From positions 370,705,016 to 370,769,015 of the forward strand of contig CAKMRJ010000001.1 of the NCBI GenBank assembly GCA_928212115.1: 64,000 nucleotides of DNA, in the 5' to 3' direction. Shown piece by piece: positions 1-10,618 of the stretch (its first letter is position 1; each line of letters begins with the position of its first letter). The translations under genes and the position numbers were made by a program. A model generated the notes under the pieces. The model was not told the origin of the DNA and made no database searches. It was given only the letters and a program-made list of their open reading frames with translations. This DNA comes from Lactuca virosa. Taxonomy: Eukaryota > Streptophyta > Magnoliopsida > Asterales > Asteraceae.

Positions 1-736
1 GTACCGGTTTCGTACCAAAAATGGGTACAAATACAAAGTATCAGGTTCACACAAAATAGTTTTTATGATATTAAAACTATATTTCATCTAGAATTGTTAG
101 ACTTCAGCTATAATTGCTAAGTGTATATGCTAGAGTTATATAAGAATCTAGTCACAATCGACTTAGAATTGGTGGGCCCGCCTCATCTCCTGTTCCTTGT
201 TTGGTTGTGGACCTAGGGTAGACCCATTATATTCAACGGTCTATTTAACTTAAATTTTATATAACTTATATACACTGGGCGATTATAGAAGGAATCTATG
301 GGTCCCTCTAGGGTTCATTATCGCATAACTTAGAAGCATTCATTTCACACTTACTAAAGAAAATATTGGATTTTCTAGAAATCAAACTCTATCGCTTTTA
401 CAAGGAAAACAGTTTCATTCTCAAACAAAACTCTTATGAACTCACCAACTTAATTGTTGACACTTTTTCAAAACTACTTGTATTCTCAGCCAATCAGTGA
501 AACAGGAAAACATCAGTAGTTTGAGGATGGGGCGTTAAATCGGCAAACAGTTTATTTTGTCATCATAATGTAAGTGATTTTTGAAACATGTAAACATATA
601 CTATGGTGTAACCTTTTCAATTATATTTATGATGGTTGTATTTACTTTGAGCACTATTATACTCGTTGTTGTGATACTTTACATGAAGTCCTCCACCCCC
701 AGACGTTTCCGCCATCCTTGGTTTGGGGGTGTGACA
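1..736 (+). mobile_element. Element A: 3' part of the 5' LTR
   Basis: The first 736 bases nearly match 7918-8654, the end of the 3' LTR of the same element, in the same orientation. The sequence starts inside the last unit of a tandem repeat and ends in GGTTTGGGGGTGTGACA, directly before a primer binding site. The rest of the LTR lies outside the window. Short open frames near 574-847 recur in every LTR copy and look fortuitous. The few differences from the 3' LTR copy suggest a fairly young insertion. Confidence 0.88.
120..276 (+). ncRNA. Putative structured RNA hairpin, copy 1 (in LTR)
   Basis: Outer arms AGTGTATA (120-127) and TATACACT (269-276) pair. The next arms GTTATATAA (135-143) and TTATATAAC (257-265) pair perfectly. 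The apical part holds the shared motif TGTTCCTTGTTTGGTTGTGG. The same design with different stem sequences recurs three more times in the element. A second LTR copy lies at about 8039-8196. Confidence 0.5.
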
Positions 737-739
737 GAT

Positions 740-751
740 TGGTATCAGAGC
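740..751 (+). other. Primer binding site of element A (tRNA-iMet type)
   Basis: TGGTATCAGAGC lies three bases after the LTR end and matches the usual plant initiator-Met tRNA primer site. It fixes the LTR boundary and the plus orientation of element A. Confidence 0.9.
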
Positions 752-1209
752 ATTGTTTATAGTGAACTAAGTATATCGAACCACATAAGATATACAAACT
801 ATAAATGCATTGGGACTAAGGTCTCTGATTTAACATTTTTCAAATAACTATACTTTTAGAAATAAATAGTTTCTTGTTAAAAGTATACATGCATGCATAC
901 ATGCCAAGGTCAGCATCATTCTAGAACAAAACAAAAGTAATGATTGTTGAATGGCACAAGTAGGCTTGGGGATGTATAGTCAGGTCTGGGAATGACATAG
1001 CCTGATCAACTATGTCTAACCCAGAAGTAGTTAGCATATGCCTGGGAATGGTTGTGTTGTTACAACAAGTCTAAAAACTTACCAACCTCATCTACAAAAC
1101 AACCATCGACAACATAAGACAAACATTAAAATACTATAGGAGTATTTTGTGATACTATACCAACTTATGTGAAAACTAAAGACCCCTATTAGTTGGTCTA
1201 TAATGACTG

Positions 1210-1366
1210 AGTGCATACGCTAAGGTTATACATAATTAAAAATATTATAGACTCAGAATCTATGACTATTGCTCTACTTCCTGTTCCTTGTTTGGTTGTG
1301 GACTTAGAGTAGAGTCATTTATTCGAAGGTCTATTCCTCTCCGATTATGTATAACTGGTATGCACT
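1210..1366 (+). ncRNA. Putative structured RNA hairpin, copy 2 (leader)
   Basis: AGTGCATA (1210-1217) pairs with TATGCACT (1359-1366). GTTATACATAAT (1225-1236) pairs perfectly with ATTATGTATAAC (1344-1355). The apical motif TGTTCCTTGTTTGGTTGTGG is unchanged from copy 1, while the stem sequences differ and still pair. Confidence 0.55.
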
Positions 1367-1722
1367 ATAGGTGATTATAGACATGACTGATAAGGATCAC
1401 CCCTATAAGTAATTATAGGATTAGACGTCTATTAATTATCTCTTCTACCCCTATTCTCGCGCGAGCAACGTAATGGGTAAATCTTAACACCCGTACAAAA
1501 CCCACTTCTACCCACTACCATAACTCCATCTCAGGGACGTTAGCAGAAACACCGAGAATAGTTCAGTAAAGTGCGAAATTTATTACGTGTGTATATAAAG
1601 GGTAAGGATATAACCAATGTATATCAATAAAAATTAGCATGCATTTTATTTCAGGGGAGTTTACCACATATTTCATAACCTGTATTACAAACGGTTTGCC
1701 TATGGTAACTCTAAGATTACTT

Positions 1723-1878
1723 AATGTATACCTCAAGGTTATGTGTGATTAAGAGACGATCGGCTTAGAAATGGTAAGTCCACCTTAGGTCATGTTCCTT
1801 GTTTGGTTGTGGACTTAGGGCAGACTCATTAAGTTCAACGACCTATTGGACCTTAATTACACACAACTGGTATACATT
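1723..1878 (+). ncRNA. Putative structured RNA hairpin, copy 3 (leader)
   Basis: AATGTATACC (1723-1732) pairs with GGTATACATT (1869-1878). A 16-base arm at 1738-1753 pairs with 1852-1867 with one A-C mismatch and one G-U pair. The apical motif is the same as in copies 1 and 2. The copy is repeated after the N gap, near 2752-2907. Confidence 0.55.
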
Positions 1879-2085
1879 GGGTGATCTTAGGATTGGATCG
1901 GGCATGGAACAAATCACAAGATTATAATCGAGTCAGTTCTACTAAATTCATAAGTTTATTTATATAGACCTCTGGTATGAATTGTTTTCCACATTCGAAA
2001 AATCAGGAAATGCTATACTTAAAAACTAATAACCATTACCAAAAGACTTGTACTCATTACGTCTTTGAAATTCTATAACAGAAAG

Positions 2086-2448
2086 ATGCCGCCTCGAAGG
2101 TCTGTTAGACGCACTAGCGGAACGCAAGCAAATCCACCACCGCCGCCTCCCCAATATGATCCTGTTATGTTCCAAGCTGCGGTCACGGCCGCGGTGGCAG
2201 CTGCTATGTCCCAAATCAGCACTGATGGTGCAGGACGGACAGGGAGCAGTACTAATAACTCCACTCAAGGAGATATCCAAGGGCGTTCTAGAGAATTCTC
2301 CTGTAAAGACTTCACCAATGCCAGACCCGATTCATTCAATGGCAGCGGGGGAGTCATTGATTTGATGCAGTGGTTCGAAAAGACCGAGTCTGTTTTCGAG
2401 ATCTGTGTGTGCCCCGAAGCGATCAAAGTCAAGTTCGCAGCTCGCACT
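2086..2448 (+). pseudogene. gag: Gag N-terminal part, cut by the assembly gap
   Basis: The frame from the ATG at 2086 encodes the same start as the copy at 3115: a basic, Pro-rich head, then an alanine-rich stretch beginning FQAAVTAAVAAAMSQ, then the start of the retrotransposon gag domain. It stops at the run of Ns only because the sequence is interrupted. It is probably an assembly duplicate of the gag at 3115, not a second gene. Confidence 0.75.
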
Positions 2449-2458
2449 NNNNNNNNNN
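2449..2458. other. Assembly gap (10 N)
   Basis: Ten undefined bases lie between the two 1019 bp copies. The short fixed size suggests a placeholder, not a measured gap. Confidence 0.98.
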
Positions 2459-3477
2459 TATTAATTATCTCTTCTACCCCTATTCTCGCGCGAGCAACGT
2501 AATGGGTAAATCTTAACACCCGTACAAAACCCACTTCTACCCACTACCATAACTCCATCTCAGGGACGTTAGCAGAAACACCGAGAATAGTTCAGTAAAG
2601 TGCGAAATTTATTACGTGTGTATATAAAGGGTAAGGATATAACCAATGTATATCAATAAAAATTAGCATGCATTTTATTTCAGTGGGAGTTTACCACATA
2701 TTTCATAACCTGTATTACAAACGGTTTGCCTATGGTAACTCTAAGATTACTTAATGTATACCTCAAGGTTATGTGTGATTAAGAGACGATCGGCTTAGAA
2801 ATGGTAAGTCCACCTTAGGTCATGTTCCTTGTTTTGGTTGTGGACTTAGGGCAGACTCATTAAGTTCAACGACCTATTGGACCTTAATTACACACAACTG
2901 GTATACATTGGGTGATCTTAGGATTGGATCGGGCATGGAACAAATCACAAGATTATAATCGAGTCAGTTCTACTAAATTCATAGTTATTTATATAGACCT
3001 CTGGTATGAATTGTTTTCCACATTCGAAAAATCAGGAAATGCTATACTTAAAAACTAATAACCATTACCAAAAGACTTGTACTCATTACGTCTTTGAAAT
3101 TCTATAACAGAAAGATGCCGCCTCGAAGGTCTGTTAGACGCACTAGCGGAACGCAAGCAAATCCACCACCGCCGCCTCCCCAATATGATCCTGTTATGTT
3201 CCAAGCTGCGGTCACGGCCGCGGTGGCAGCTGCTATGTCCCAAATCAGCACTGATGGTGCAGGACGGACAGGGAGCAGTACTAATAACTCCACTCAAGGA
3301 GATATCCAAGGGCGTTCTAGAGAATTCTCCTGTAAAGACTTCACCAATGCCAGACCCGATTCATTCAATGGCAGCGGGGGAGTCATTGATTTGATGCAGT
3401 GGTTCGAAAAGACCGAGTCTGTTTTCGAGATCTGTGTGTGCCCCGAAGCGATCAAAGTCAAGTTCGCAGCTCGCACT
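2459..3477 (+). repeat. Second copy of the 1019 bp duplication
   Basis: It repeats 1430-2448 from TATTAATTATCTC through the CTCGCACT of gag. Unlike the first copy it continues into the rest of gag, so this is the copy connected to real downstream sequence. Confidence 0.85.
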
Positions 3478-4315
3478 TTCTCCAGCCGGGCCCTTACTTG
3501 GTGGAACGGTCACGTTAAGTCACTGACGCTTGCAGTGGCTAACTCGATGAGTTGGGGGGACTTGAAGGCAAGGATGCTGAAAGAGTATTGCCCAAGGGGC
3601 GAGGTGCAAAAGCTAGAGCAAGAACTGTGGAACCTCAAAATGACAGGCTTCTGACCTTGCGACTTATACCCGCCCGATTCTGTGATCTAGCACTCCTTTG
3701 TCCCGCTATGGTCACCCCCCGGAAGACAAAAAGTTGGAGCGATACCTCTGGGGATTGTCCTCCCGAAATTCAGATAGCGTGTTGGCCTCAAGACCAACTA
3801 CCTTTGAGAGTGCCAAGGAATTGGCACAACAACTCATCGACCATCGTGCCAGCCATGACGCTGCAATAACCACCCCTGATCAAGCAAGAGGAGGAAACAA
3901 CAAAGGGAAGTCGTTTCGCGACACAAAAGGACCAGCCAGCCCAGGACTTCACTAAGAAGCAACAAAGCGCTGCTGTTCATGCTGCGACAACCCTCGCCAC
4001 GCCAACGCCCATAAAACAATACGCTGGAACCCTTCCGAAATGCAACGAGTGTAACTTCCATCACACTGGGGCTTGCCGGAAGATGCATTGCAAAATTGCA
4101 ACAGAGAGGGGCACACAGTCCGTTTCTGTAAGGCACCAACACGACCCATCAACCAGGTCCCCGACATTGGAGCAAGCCCAACTTGTTACGAGTGCGGTGA
4201 AACGAGACACTTCAAGAGAAACTGTCCAAAATGCCGGTGATGGTGGAAGGGTGCTTGCGATCACCGCAGGAGAGACCACCCCGAAACCGCCCGTAAATAT
4301 CAGTACGTGTTTCTA
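3115..4315 (+). pseudogene. gag: Broken gag of element A (TR-GAG-like)
   Basis: Gag forms the retrotransposon particle and binds its RNA. The frame opens at ATG 3115 and runs to 3654 with the plant retrotransposon gag domain, including the FEICVCPEAIKVKFAA and ALTWWNGHVKSL motifs. Reading jumps to a second frame at about 3650 (continuing 3655-3955, with MVTPPEDKKLERYLWGL) and then to others. These carry a His/Cys cluster starting CNECNFHH and a zinc knuckle CYECGETRHFKRNC near 4185-4230. Comparison with the intact frame of element F shows at least three frameshifts. Homology stops where the protease should begin (about 4315), and nothing resembling protease, RT or integrase follows before the 3' LTR. 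The element therefore could not have moved without pol supplied by another element. Confidence 0.8.
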
Positions 4316-4988
4316 ACATCGACGTTTAAATTCTAAATTTCTTTTATTACTAAAACTAGCATCGATTAAAGTATACCAACCATAAATCTCGAGACCACGA
4401 CAAAACCCAAATAAGTCTTATCTCCTATATAAAAACGTGGGGTTTTTGCTAGTGAATCTATGATGGCTAGTGTAAACATTATGGTCCTATATCATTAAGA
4501 TTCTATGGACTTAGAATGTGTGATTCCACCTCATTCCCTGTTCCTTGTTTTTTGTGGGCTTAAGGCGGGGTCACCCATCCGAATGCCCTTGCAATCTTAA
4601 TGATATACGACTAGTTTACACCAAGCGATTATAAAAGAACTGGTAGGACTTATATTGCAAATTTCATCACAATTTGTTGAAACATTCGTAATACTGGAAC
4701 TCCCTAACTACATTATAGGATACTCATAGTGATAATGCCAAATATAAAGCAGAGAGCATAAAGGCACACATAGAATACTCTATCATTCCAAAACAATAAC
4801 TCCTTTTAAATCGACTCAGCTCAAGTTACAATAAGAAATTCCAAAGTCGTCATTTAACATCAAGCGGGCTGTTCCCCACCATAATCAATTTCTTGTACCA
4901 CGAAAGTTCCCCTATCTTTCCTCCAAATTCTTGAAGTCCCAGTCGAAACACTAATTTTGGGACGAAATTCTTTCTAACGGGGGGATGA
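4316..4988 (+). other. Non-coding 3' interior of element A with polypurine tract
   Basis: About 670 bp separates the end of gag from the 3' LTR where a complete element would carry about 3 kb of pol. It contains hairpin copy 4 and ends with a GACGAAATTC block and the polypurine tract CGGGGGGATGA just before the LTR. Confidence 0.75.
4470..4621 (+). ncRNA. Putative structured RNA hairpin, copy 4 (downstream of gag)
   Basis: GTGTAAAC (4470-4477) pairs with GTTTACAC (4614-4621). TATATCATTAAGATT (4488-4502) pairs perfectly over 15 bases with AATCTTAATGATATA (4593-4607). The apical CTGTTCCTTGTTTT is close to the shared motif. The stem sequence differs from copies 1-3, yet pairing is kept. Confidence 0.55.
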
Positions 4989-5299
4989 TGTGACAACCGT
5001 CAATTTTTGGCCAAGTCAAAGTCAACTAAAGTCAACAAGTCAAATCGGTCAACTCATCTAACCCTTGTATATTAGGGTTTCCATTATGACTCTTATTGTA
5101 CTACTCGCAATCTTAAAATAAAGTATCACTTAGAGGTTTCACGTGTTCGGAAATTCCTAAAACCTAATTAGGGTAAGTGATGAATCTACTACGATAAACA
5201 TTATTCCATACCCCTCGGGAGCGTATAACATTCATAACAAGGCTTAACAGAGTGTAAAGACTTGCGTTGCGAAGCCAACACTCAAAAGGTCACAAAAGA

Positions 5300-5780
5300 A
5301 GTCTCTCCAAATCTCTTTCACTCTAACTCTCCCAAAAACTCTCTAAGTAAGAGAAATCTTTCCAAGAATGTGAAATCTCTCCCAAATCTCTCCCAGTATG
5401 TCAAATCTCTCCCAAATCTCTCTCTATATGAGAAATCTCTCCAAGAATGTCAAATCTCTCCCAAATCTCTCCAAGATGTGAAATCTCTCCCAATCTCTCT
5501 CTGTATGAGAAATCTCTCCAAGAATGTCAAATCTCTCCCAAATCTCTCCAAGTATGTGAAATCTCTCCCAAATCTCTTCCAGTATGTCAAATCTCTCCCA
5601 AATCTCTCTCTGTATGAGAAATCTCTCCAAGAATGTCAAATCTCTCCCAAATCTCTCCAAGTAATGTGAAATCTCTCCCCAAATATCTCTCTGAATGAGA
5701 ATCTCTCCAAGTATGTGAAATCTCTCCCAAATCTCTCCCAGTATGTCAAATCTCTCCCAAATCTCTCTCGAAATCTCTCT
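5300..5780 (+). repeat. Minisatellite in the LTR of element A
   Basis: Degenerate units of about 25-30 bp, built from TCTCTCCCAAATCTCTCC alternating with AAGTATGTGAAA or AGAATGTCAAA, run tandemly. The same minisatellite occurs in reverse complement in the LTR of element B (13660-14312). Long open frames over it on both strands are artefacts of the repeat. Confidence 0.9.
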
Positions 5781-5863
5781 CAACTTCTTAGAATCACTCG
5801 GGGCATCCCGACCCTTAATTTAGTCGAAAACCGCTTGAAAATGGAAGTCTACGCGAAAAACAG

Positions 5864-5966
5864 CCTTAAGGAGCCGAAACTCCTCTTAGGAACCGAAACT
5901 CCTCTTAGGAGACCGAAACCCCTCTTAGGAACCGAAACTCCTCTTAGAGCCGAACCTCCTGAGAAC
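5864..5966 (+). repeat. Short tandem repeat of about 20 bp
   Basis: Four to five copies of CCGAAACTCCTCTTAGGA occur in a row. They begin the CpG-containing CCGAA/CGGTC-rich block of this LTR family, upstream of the probable promoter region. Confidence 0.75.
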
Positions 5967-7699
5967 CGAAACCCTCTCAACCGAAATGGACCGAGCGCTC
6001 GGTCTATTTCGGTCCCCTGGTCATGCTGAACTGAGACTGACTTTCGGCTCGACCCCTTCGCACCTTCGGTCCGAGGAGTGACTTTCGGTCCGAGAACTTG
6101 AGCTTCTGTCCGAGGAGCGAGCCTGCGCAGCCGAGACCGAGCCTCGCCTTCTGTTCCTTTCTCCTCGCACTCTCGGTTCCTCTTCCCCTCCCTCTCTTCG
6201 GCTCCCACTACTTTCGGTTCTAAGCATCAGGACCGAACCTCCCGGCCCCAAATTCGGAAATTGGCAGTTTTTTGCCCGGTTTTCAATATTTTTTAATTTT
6301 TTTAGCGTTTTAAGCCCGTTTTTTTTTCGTGATTTTAACGCGGGATTTTCTCTCCAAAAATCATATTTTAACATATAAGACCCTAATATTCATAATTTAA
6401 ACATATTTTTATAGAAATCTTTATTTAAGAATAAAATCTAGTGGGTGAATATTTGAGGTGGAGTGTTGACTTTACTTTAGTGTATGACACAAACAACCAC
6501 CCCATACCCACTTCAGGGACCAGCCATTGTCCTTCCACCATACCTGGTCATTCAAGAGTACTTTTCCCCACCATTGGACCAGCCACACTCTTGGTCAAGG
6601 CTGAAAACCTTATCTCTCCTCACACCATTCTCTCATTTCTCTCATTTTTCCTCCAAAAGACAAACACACCATTCTCTCTGAATTCTCTCTCTAAATTTCG
6701 AGATTCAAGGCCATTATCCAAGCTTTCTTCTACTATTGGTAGTATCTTCCTACCACACTTAGATATTCTACTATCTTTCATTCAAATCATAGATTGCTTA
6801 CACAAATATCGTCATATTTGTGTCAGATCTTCAAATCTTCAAGCACCTCCCAAGTGTTCTTGAATTGAGCACTTCTTTTCTCCATCATCCATCTACTGAA
6901 ATCACTCAAGGTGAGTTCATACCCCTATCTTTTCATGTTTTCTTAAGTTTAAGGGGGGGGGATACAAGTTAAAACAAAAACACCAAGAACACAACTAAAC
7001 TCATTTAACAGCCTTCATCAGAAAAGTTAAACCCATTCACGGACTGTTTTGATCAACTTAAACATTTTAGTTTTCAAAACTGTATTAGATGCAAATAGCT
7101 CAGGTTCATACCTTTAAAATGACTATTTTCACATCTCCATACGATTTTTCTACGATTTATGGTGATTTTTACAAACTTCCTATCATTTCAGAAACAAATT
7201 CGGACCAGTCTGTGAATATGAACATTTTAACACAAGTTAAAGACTTCTAAAAATCATAATAAAAATTATGAATAAACTAGACACATTTTGCGAACTCTCA
7301 GAATTTACGGAATCATTTTTCGACTTCGTATGATTTTTCTAAAACAGTGTAGAAAGGTAAAAATCTAGATAACAGTTTATAACTTTCATCACACTTTGTA
7401 ACTTGTTGAGCAAAGTGTTAATATTGAAGATTTCATATATTACATGTGTTTCTTGATATGGTAAAATTACATAACAGATAAATACTCACTGAAGTGTAAG
7501 AATCCTCCACCATTACCATTAGTACAAAACAAGAATGATGAACATAGTTATATTTTGCCTTACATTCGACTTACATAGAAAAGGGTTCTTATACACCTCA
7601 AACAAATATACTAAACTATAATAGGTATAGTTAGGATGCATATACATTACAAACATTTTGATAAGCTATAATAGGTATAGTTTATGTTCATTTACATTA

Positions 7700-7970
7700 C
7701 AAAAGGTTTCATACAAAAAGGGGTACAAATACAAAGTACCGGTCTTATACAAAAACGGGTACAAATACAAAGTACCAGTTTTCATACGAAAAGTGGTACA
7801 TATACAAAGTACCGGTTTCATACAAAAAGGGGTACAAATACAAAGTACCGGTTTTATACAAAAAGGGGTATAAATACAAAGTACCAGGCTTTCATACGAA
7901 AAGGGGTACAAATACAAAGTACCGGTTTCGTACCAAAAATGGGTACAAATACAAAGTACCAGGTTCACAC
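7700..7970 (+). repeat. Tandem repeat of about 40 bp, six to seven copies
   Basis: The unit resembles CATACAAAAAGGGGTACAAA followed by TACAAAGTACCGGTTT. It is specific to the element A LTR. At the matching place the LTR of element B carries a different sequence, so the array appears to have arisen after the families split. Confidence 0.9.
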
Positions 7971-8654
7971 AAAATAGTTTTTATGATATTAAAACTATAT
8001 TTCATCTAGAATTGTTAGACTTCAGCTATAATTGCTAAATGTATATGCTAGAGTTATATAAGAATCTAGTCACAATCGACTTAGAATTGGTGGGCCCGCC
8101 TCATCTCCTGTTCCTTGTTTGGTTGTGGACCTAGGGCAGGCCCATTATATTCAACGGTCTATTTAACTTAAATTTTATATAACTTATATACACTGGGCGA
8201 TTATAGAAGGAATCTATGGGTCCCTCTAGGGTTCATTATCGCATAACTTAGAAGAATTCATTTCACACTTACTAAAGAAAATATTGGATTTTCTGGAAAT
8301 CAAACTCTATCGCTTTTACAAGGAAAACGGTTTCATTCTCAAACAAAACTCTTATGAACTCACCAACTTAATTGTTGACACTTTTTCAAAACTATTTGTA
8401 TTCTCAGCCAATCAGTGAAACAGGAAAACATCAGCAGTTTGAGGATGGGGCGTTAAATCGTCAAACAGTTTATTTTGTCATCATAATGTAAGTGATTTTT
8501 GAAACATGTAAACATATACTATGGTGTAACCTTTTCAATTATATTTATGATGGTTGTATTTACTTTGAGCACTATTATACTCGTTGTTGTGATACTTTAC
8601 ATGAAGTCCTCCACCCCCGGACGTTTCCGCCATCCTTGGTTTGGGGGTGTGACA

Positions 8655-10603
8655 GACGATGTGGCTTGTGTCGAGGCATGAGTCGGGACTGATGTTGTAA
8701 TTACAGGGGCAGCCACGGATTGTTGTCTTTTAGCGCGTTTTTGAGATAGGTTGCGCTCCTTTTTGTTCTAAAACTTTCGCTTCTTGCTCTTAGGCTTGTG
8801 GTCTGAGGCGTCTTCGTGGGTAGACACCCGCTGGTGTTCTTGACTGTTACGCGGTTAGAATTGCCAACACCGCCTTCAACTCTGTTGGCGTTGTTAGTAT
8901 TAAGTTGCGCCATGACGGCTGTCATGGCTGTCGTGACCGCAGCTTGGAAAGTAGCAGAGTCTATCTGCAGGATTGCTGCCTTTGCTTGTTGGTTGGTTAC
9001 CTTCTTGTGAAGACATGACTCTGTTGCATGTGGAGAAACGATTTCGTGAGTGGGGATGATTCTAATTATACCCTTATCATTTATATACACATATATAAAT
9101 TTCACAATTTACTGAACTAGTCTTGATGTTTCTGCTAACGTTCCGGAGACGGAGTTTATGGTAGTGGGTAGAAGTGGGTTTTGTACGGGCGTTAAGTTTT
9201 TCCCATCCTAGGATTAGGTTTGTCCAAACACACTTAGTTGAGGAGTTCTGATGGGATCCGGTGCATTAGTGCTGGTATGACCGCACCCTATAGGTCTATG
9301 GAAAGGCACCTTTCAACCATGAGGTTTAAAAAGAAGAAATGATAATGAGTATTGAATAAGGGTTTATACGTCAGGAGTTATCTCACTCAGTTTATCTTAG
9401 TTCTGAGTGTATCGAGTTCCAATGTTTTTGGTGTCTTTTGAAAATAATTCATAACGAGAGTCTATATATAATAAACTTATGAATTCTTAGTAGTATTGCT
9501 CCCAATGAAAATAATACGCATGCCCCTTTCATTTGTATGATTCTAGTATATTTAGCTTTTAGAGAAAGGTTTTGAGCCTGAAGCAGGTCTACACCACATT
9601 ATTGCAAGGAAAGGTTTGGACCGCAAACAAATCTCTCGACTAGTGTAATCACTAACTCGCGGGGTCGGGCCTACACATGGAGGGGAGTAACACCAACGCA
9701 TACTCATGGGCCTAATCTACCAGGTCTTGTGAGTAAAATGAACTTTACTCTCGACAATTCGTCCCCAAATGGCGATTGCTGTTGCTGATGGCGACTCCAT
9801 CCCTTGATCAATGCTGCCCAACGGGGCACACGTTCGATGTAGTCGAGGCGGTTCGCGAGAGCCCTGGCTATGTAAGGAGAGTTGTCTATCTCTGGCTCCA
9901 TCTTCGACTCTTTTCCTCATCACCCACTAACTTTCCGGGTTCGGAAAGTAGGGGTCTCCCGGTAAGTAAAATCTTGTCATGATGTCCGTGCGAGAATAGG
10001 GGTGAGGTAAGAGGCATATAATAATTATATTCCTAGAAATACTTATAGGGGTTTGATCCTCTTTAATTACTTTTATGATGACCTGGTGCATACCAGTTAC
10101 ATATCTAAGTTATATATAACTTTAGCGTATCCATTTAGTGATTCTAGACCTACTAGCAAGAATCAGTTTAGTTTTCACATAAGCTATACTACCACAAAAT
10201 ACTCCTATAGTATTTTAAATGTTATGTTTGGTTGTTAACGATTTTCTGGTATGGGTGTTGGTAAGTTGATAGACTTGTTGTCCACTATGACTATCCCCCG
10301 ACACATACTAGTCACTTCTCGGACGAATATAGTTGATCAGGCTATATTCCTCCCAGACTTGATTGCATATCCCAGGGCATATTCACATTGCACAACTCTT
10401 CTATTTTTTTTTGTTAACTTTTGTGTTGTCCTAGATATGATACTATACTAGTATGTATGCATACCCTCATACTTTTAACAAGAAATTATTTATTTCTAAA
10501 AGTATAGTTATTTGAAAATGTTTAAATTAGAGACTTAAGTCCCAATGCATTTATAGTTTGTATATCTTATGTGGTTCGATATACTTAGTTCACTATAAAC
10601 AAT
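8655..10603 (-). mobile_element. Element B: truncated interior (leader and gag start)
   Basis: Read on the minus strand, a leader of about 1.5 kb follows the primer site at 10604-10615. It leads to a gag remnant and then ends abruptly at the outer edge of the 3' LTR of element A, so the rest of B is missing. Near 10080-10135 there is a shortened form of the leader hairpin in which the two arms are almost adjacent. No pol sequence remains. Confidence 0.75.
8701..9105 (-). pseudogene. gag: Gag N-terminal remnant of element B
   Basis: The 134-residue frame contains FQAAVTTAMTAVMAQL, matching the alanine-rich start of the gag proteins of A and F. The body of gag (ALTWW region, zinc knuckles) is absent because the element is cut at 8655. 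The start codon that opens this frame has no counterpart in A, so the true start is uncertain. Confidence 0.6.
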
Positions 10604-10615
10604 GCTCTAATACCA
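10604..10615 (-). other. Primer binding site of element B
   Basis: The minus strand reads TGGTATTAGAGC three bases inside the LTR end, one base off the usual initiator-Met tRNA site. Confidence 0.85.
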
Positions 10616-10618
10616 ATC

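Larger units (their letters stand above)
752..2085 (+). other. Untranslated leader of element A
   Basis: About 1.3 kb lies between the primer site and the gag start with no sustained open frame. It holds two copies of a large imperfect hairpin (1210-1366 and 1723-1878) that also occurs in the LTR and downstream of gag. The second half is repeated after the N gap. Retrotransposon leaders commonly carry dimerisation and packaging signals, so the hairpins are candidates for that role (inference). Confidence 0.7.
1430..2448 (+). repeat. First copy of a 1019 bp duplication flanking the gap
   Basis: This leader-plus-gag stretch recurs at 2459-3477 with only a few one- or two-base indels (for example a GGGG run against GTGGG near 1655 and 2683, and a T run after TTCCTTG). 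The two copies are separated by exactly ten Ns. That is the pattern left when overlapping contig ends are joined without being merged, so the duplication is probably not biological. Confidence 0.85.
4989..8654 (+). mobile_element. Element A: 3' LTR (3666 bp)
   Basis: It starts TGTGACAACCG right after the polypurine tract and ends GGGGGTGTGACA. The end duplicates 1-736. Inside are a TCTCTCCCAAA minisatellite, a block rich in CGGTC and CCGAA words (5864-6240), a candidate splice donor CAAG|GTGAGTTC at 6907-6918, a GGGGGGGGGATACAAG run near 6950 and a 40 bp tandem repeat. The first 5 bases after it are GACGA, but the matching left flank lies outside the window. Confidence 0.85.

Noticed and set aside
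740..751. Fragment of a tRNA gene at the TGGTATCAGAGC sites
   Set aside because: The sites sit immediately after LTR ends and only complement the tRNA 3' end. No tRNA body surrounds them.
2086..3477. Two tandem gag genes in element A
   Set aside because: The copies are the same length, nearly identical and separated by a placeholder gap, which fits an assembly artefact better than a gene duplication.
5424..5783. Long open frames over the 5300-5780 repeat (also 13676-14311) coding repeated WERF/HILGEI-like peptides
   Set aside because: They are translations of a minisatellite on either strand, with several overlapping frames open at once. No start context or family similarity supports a protein.
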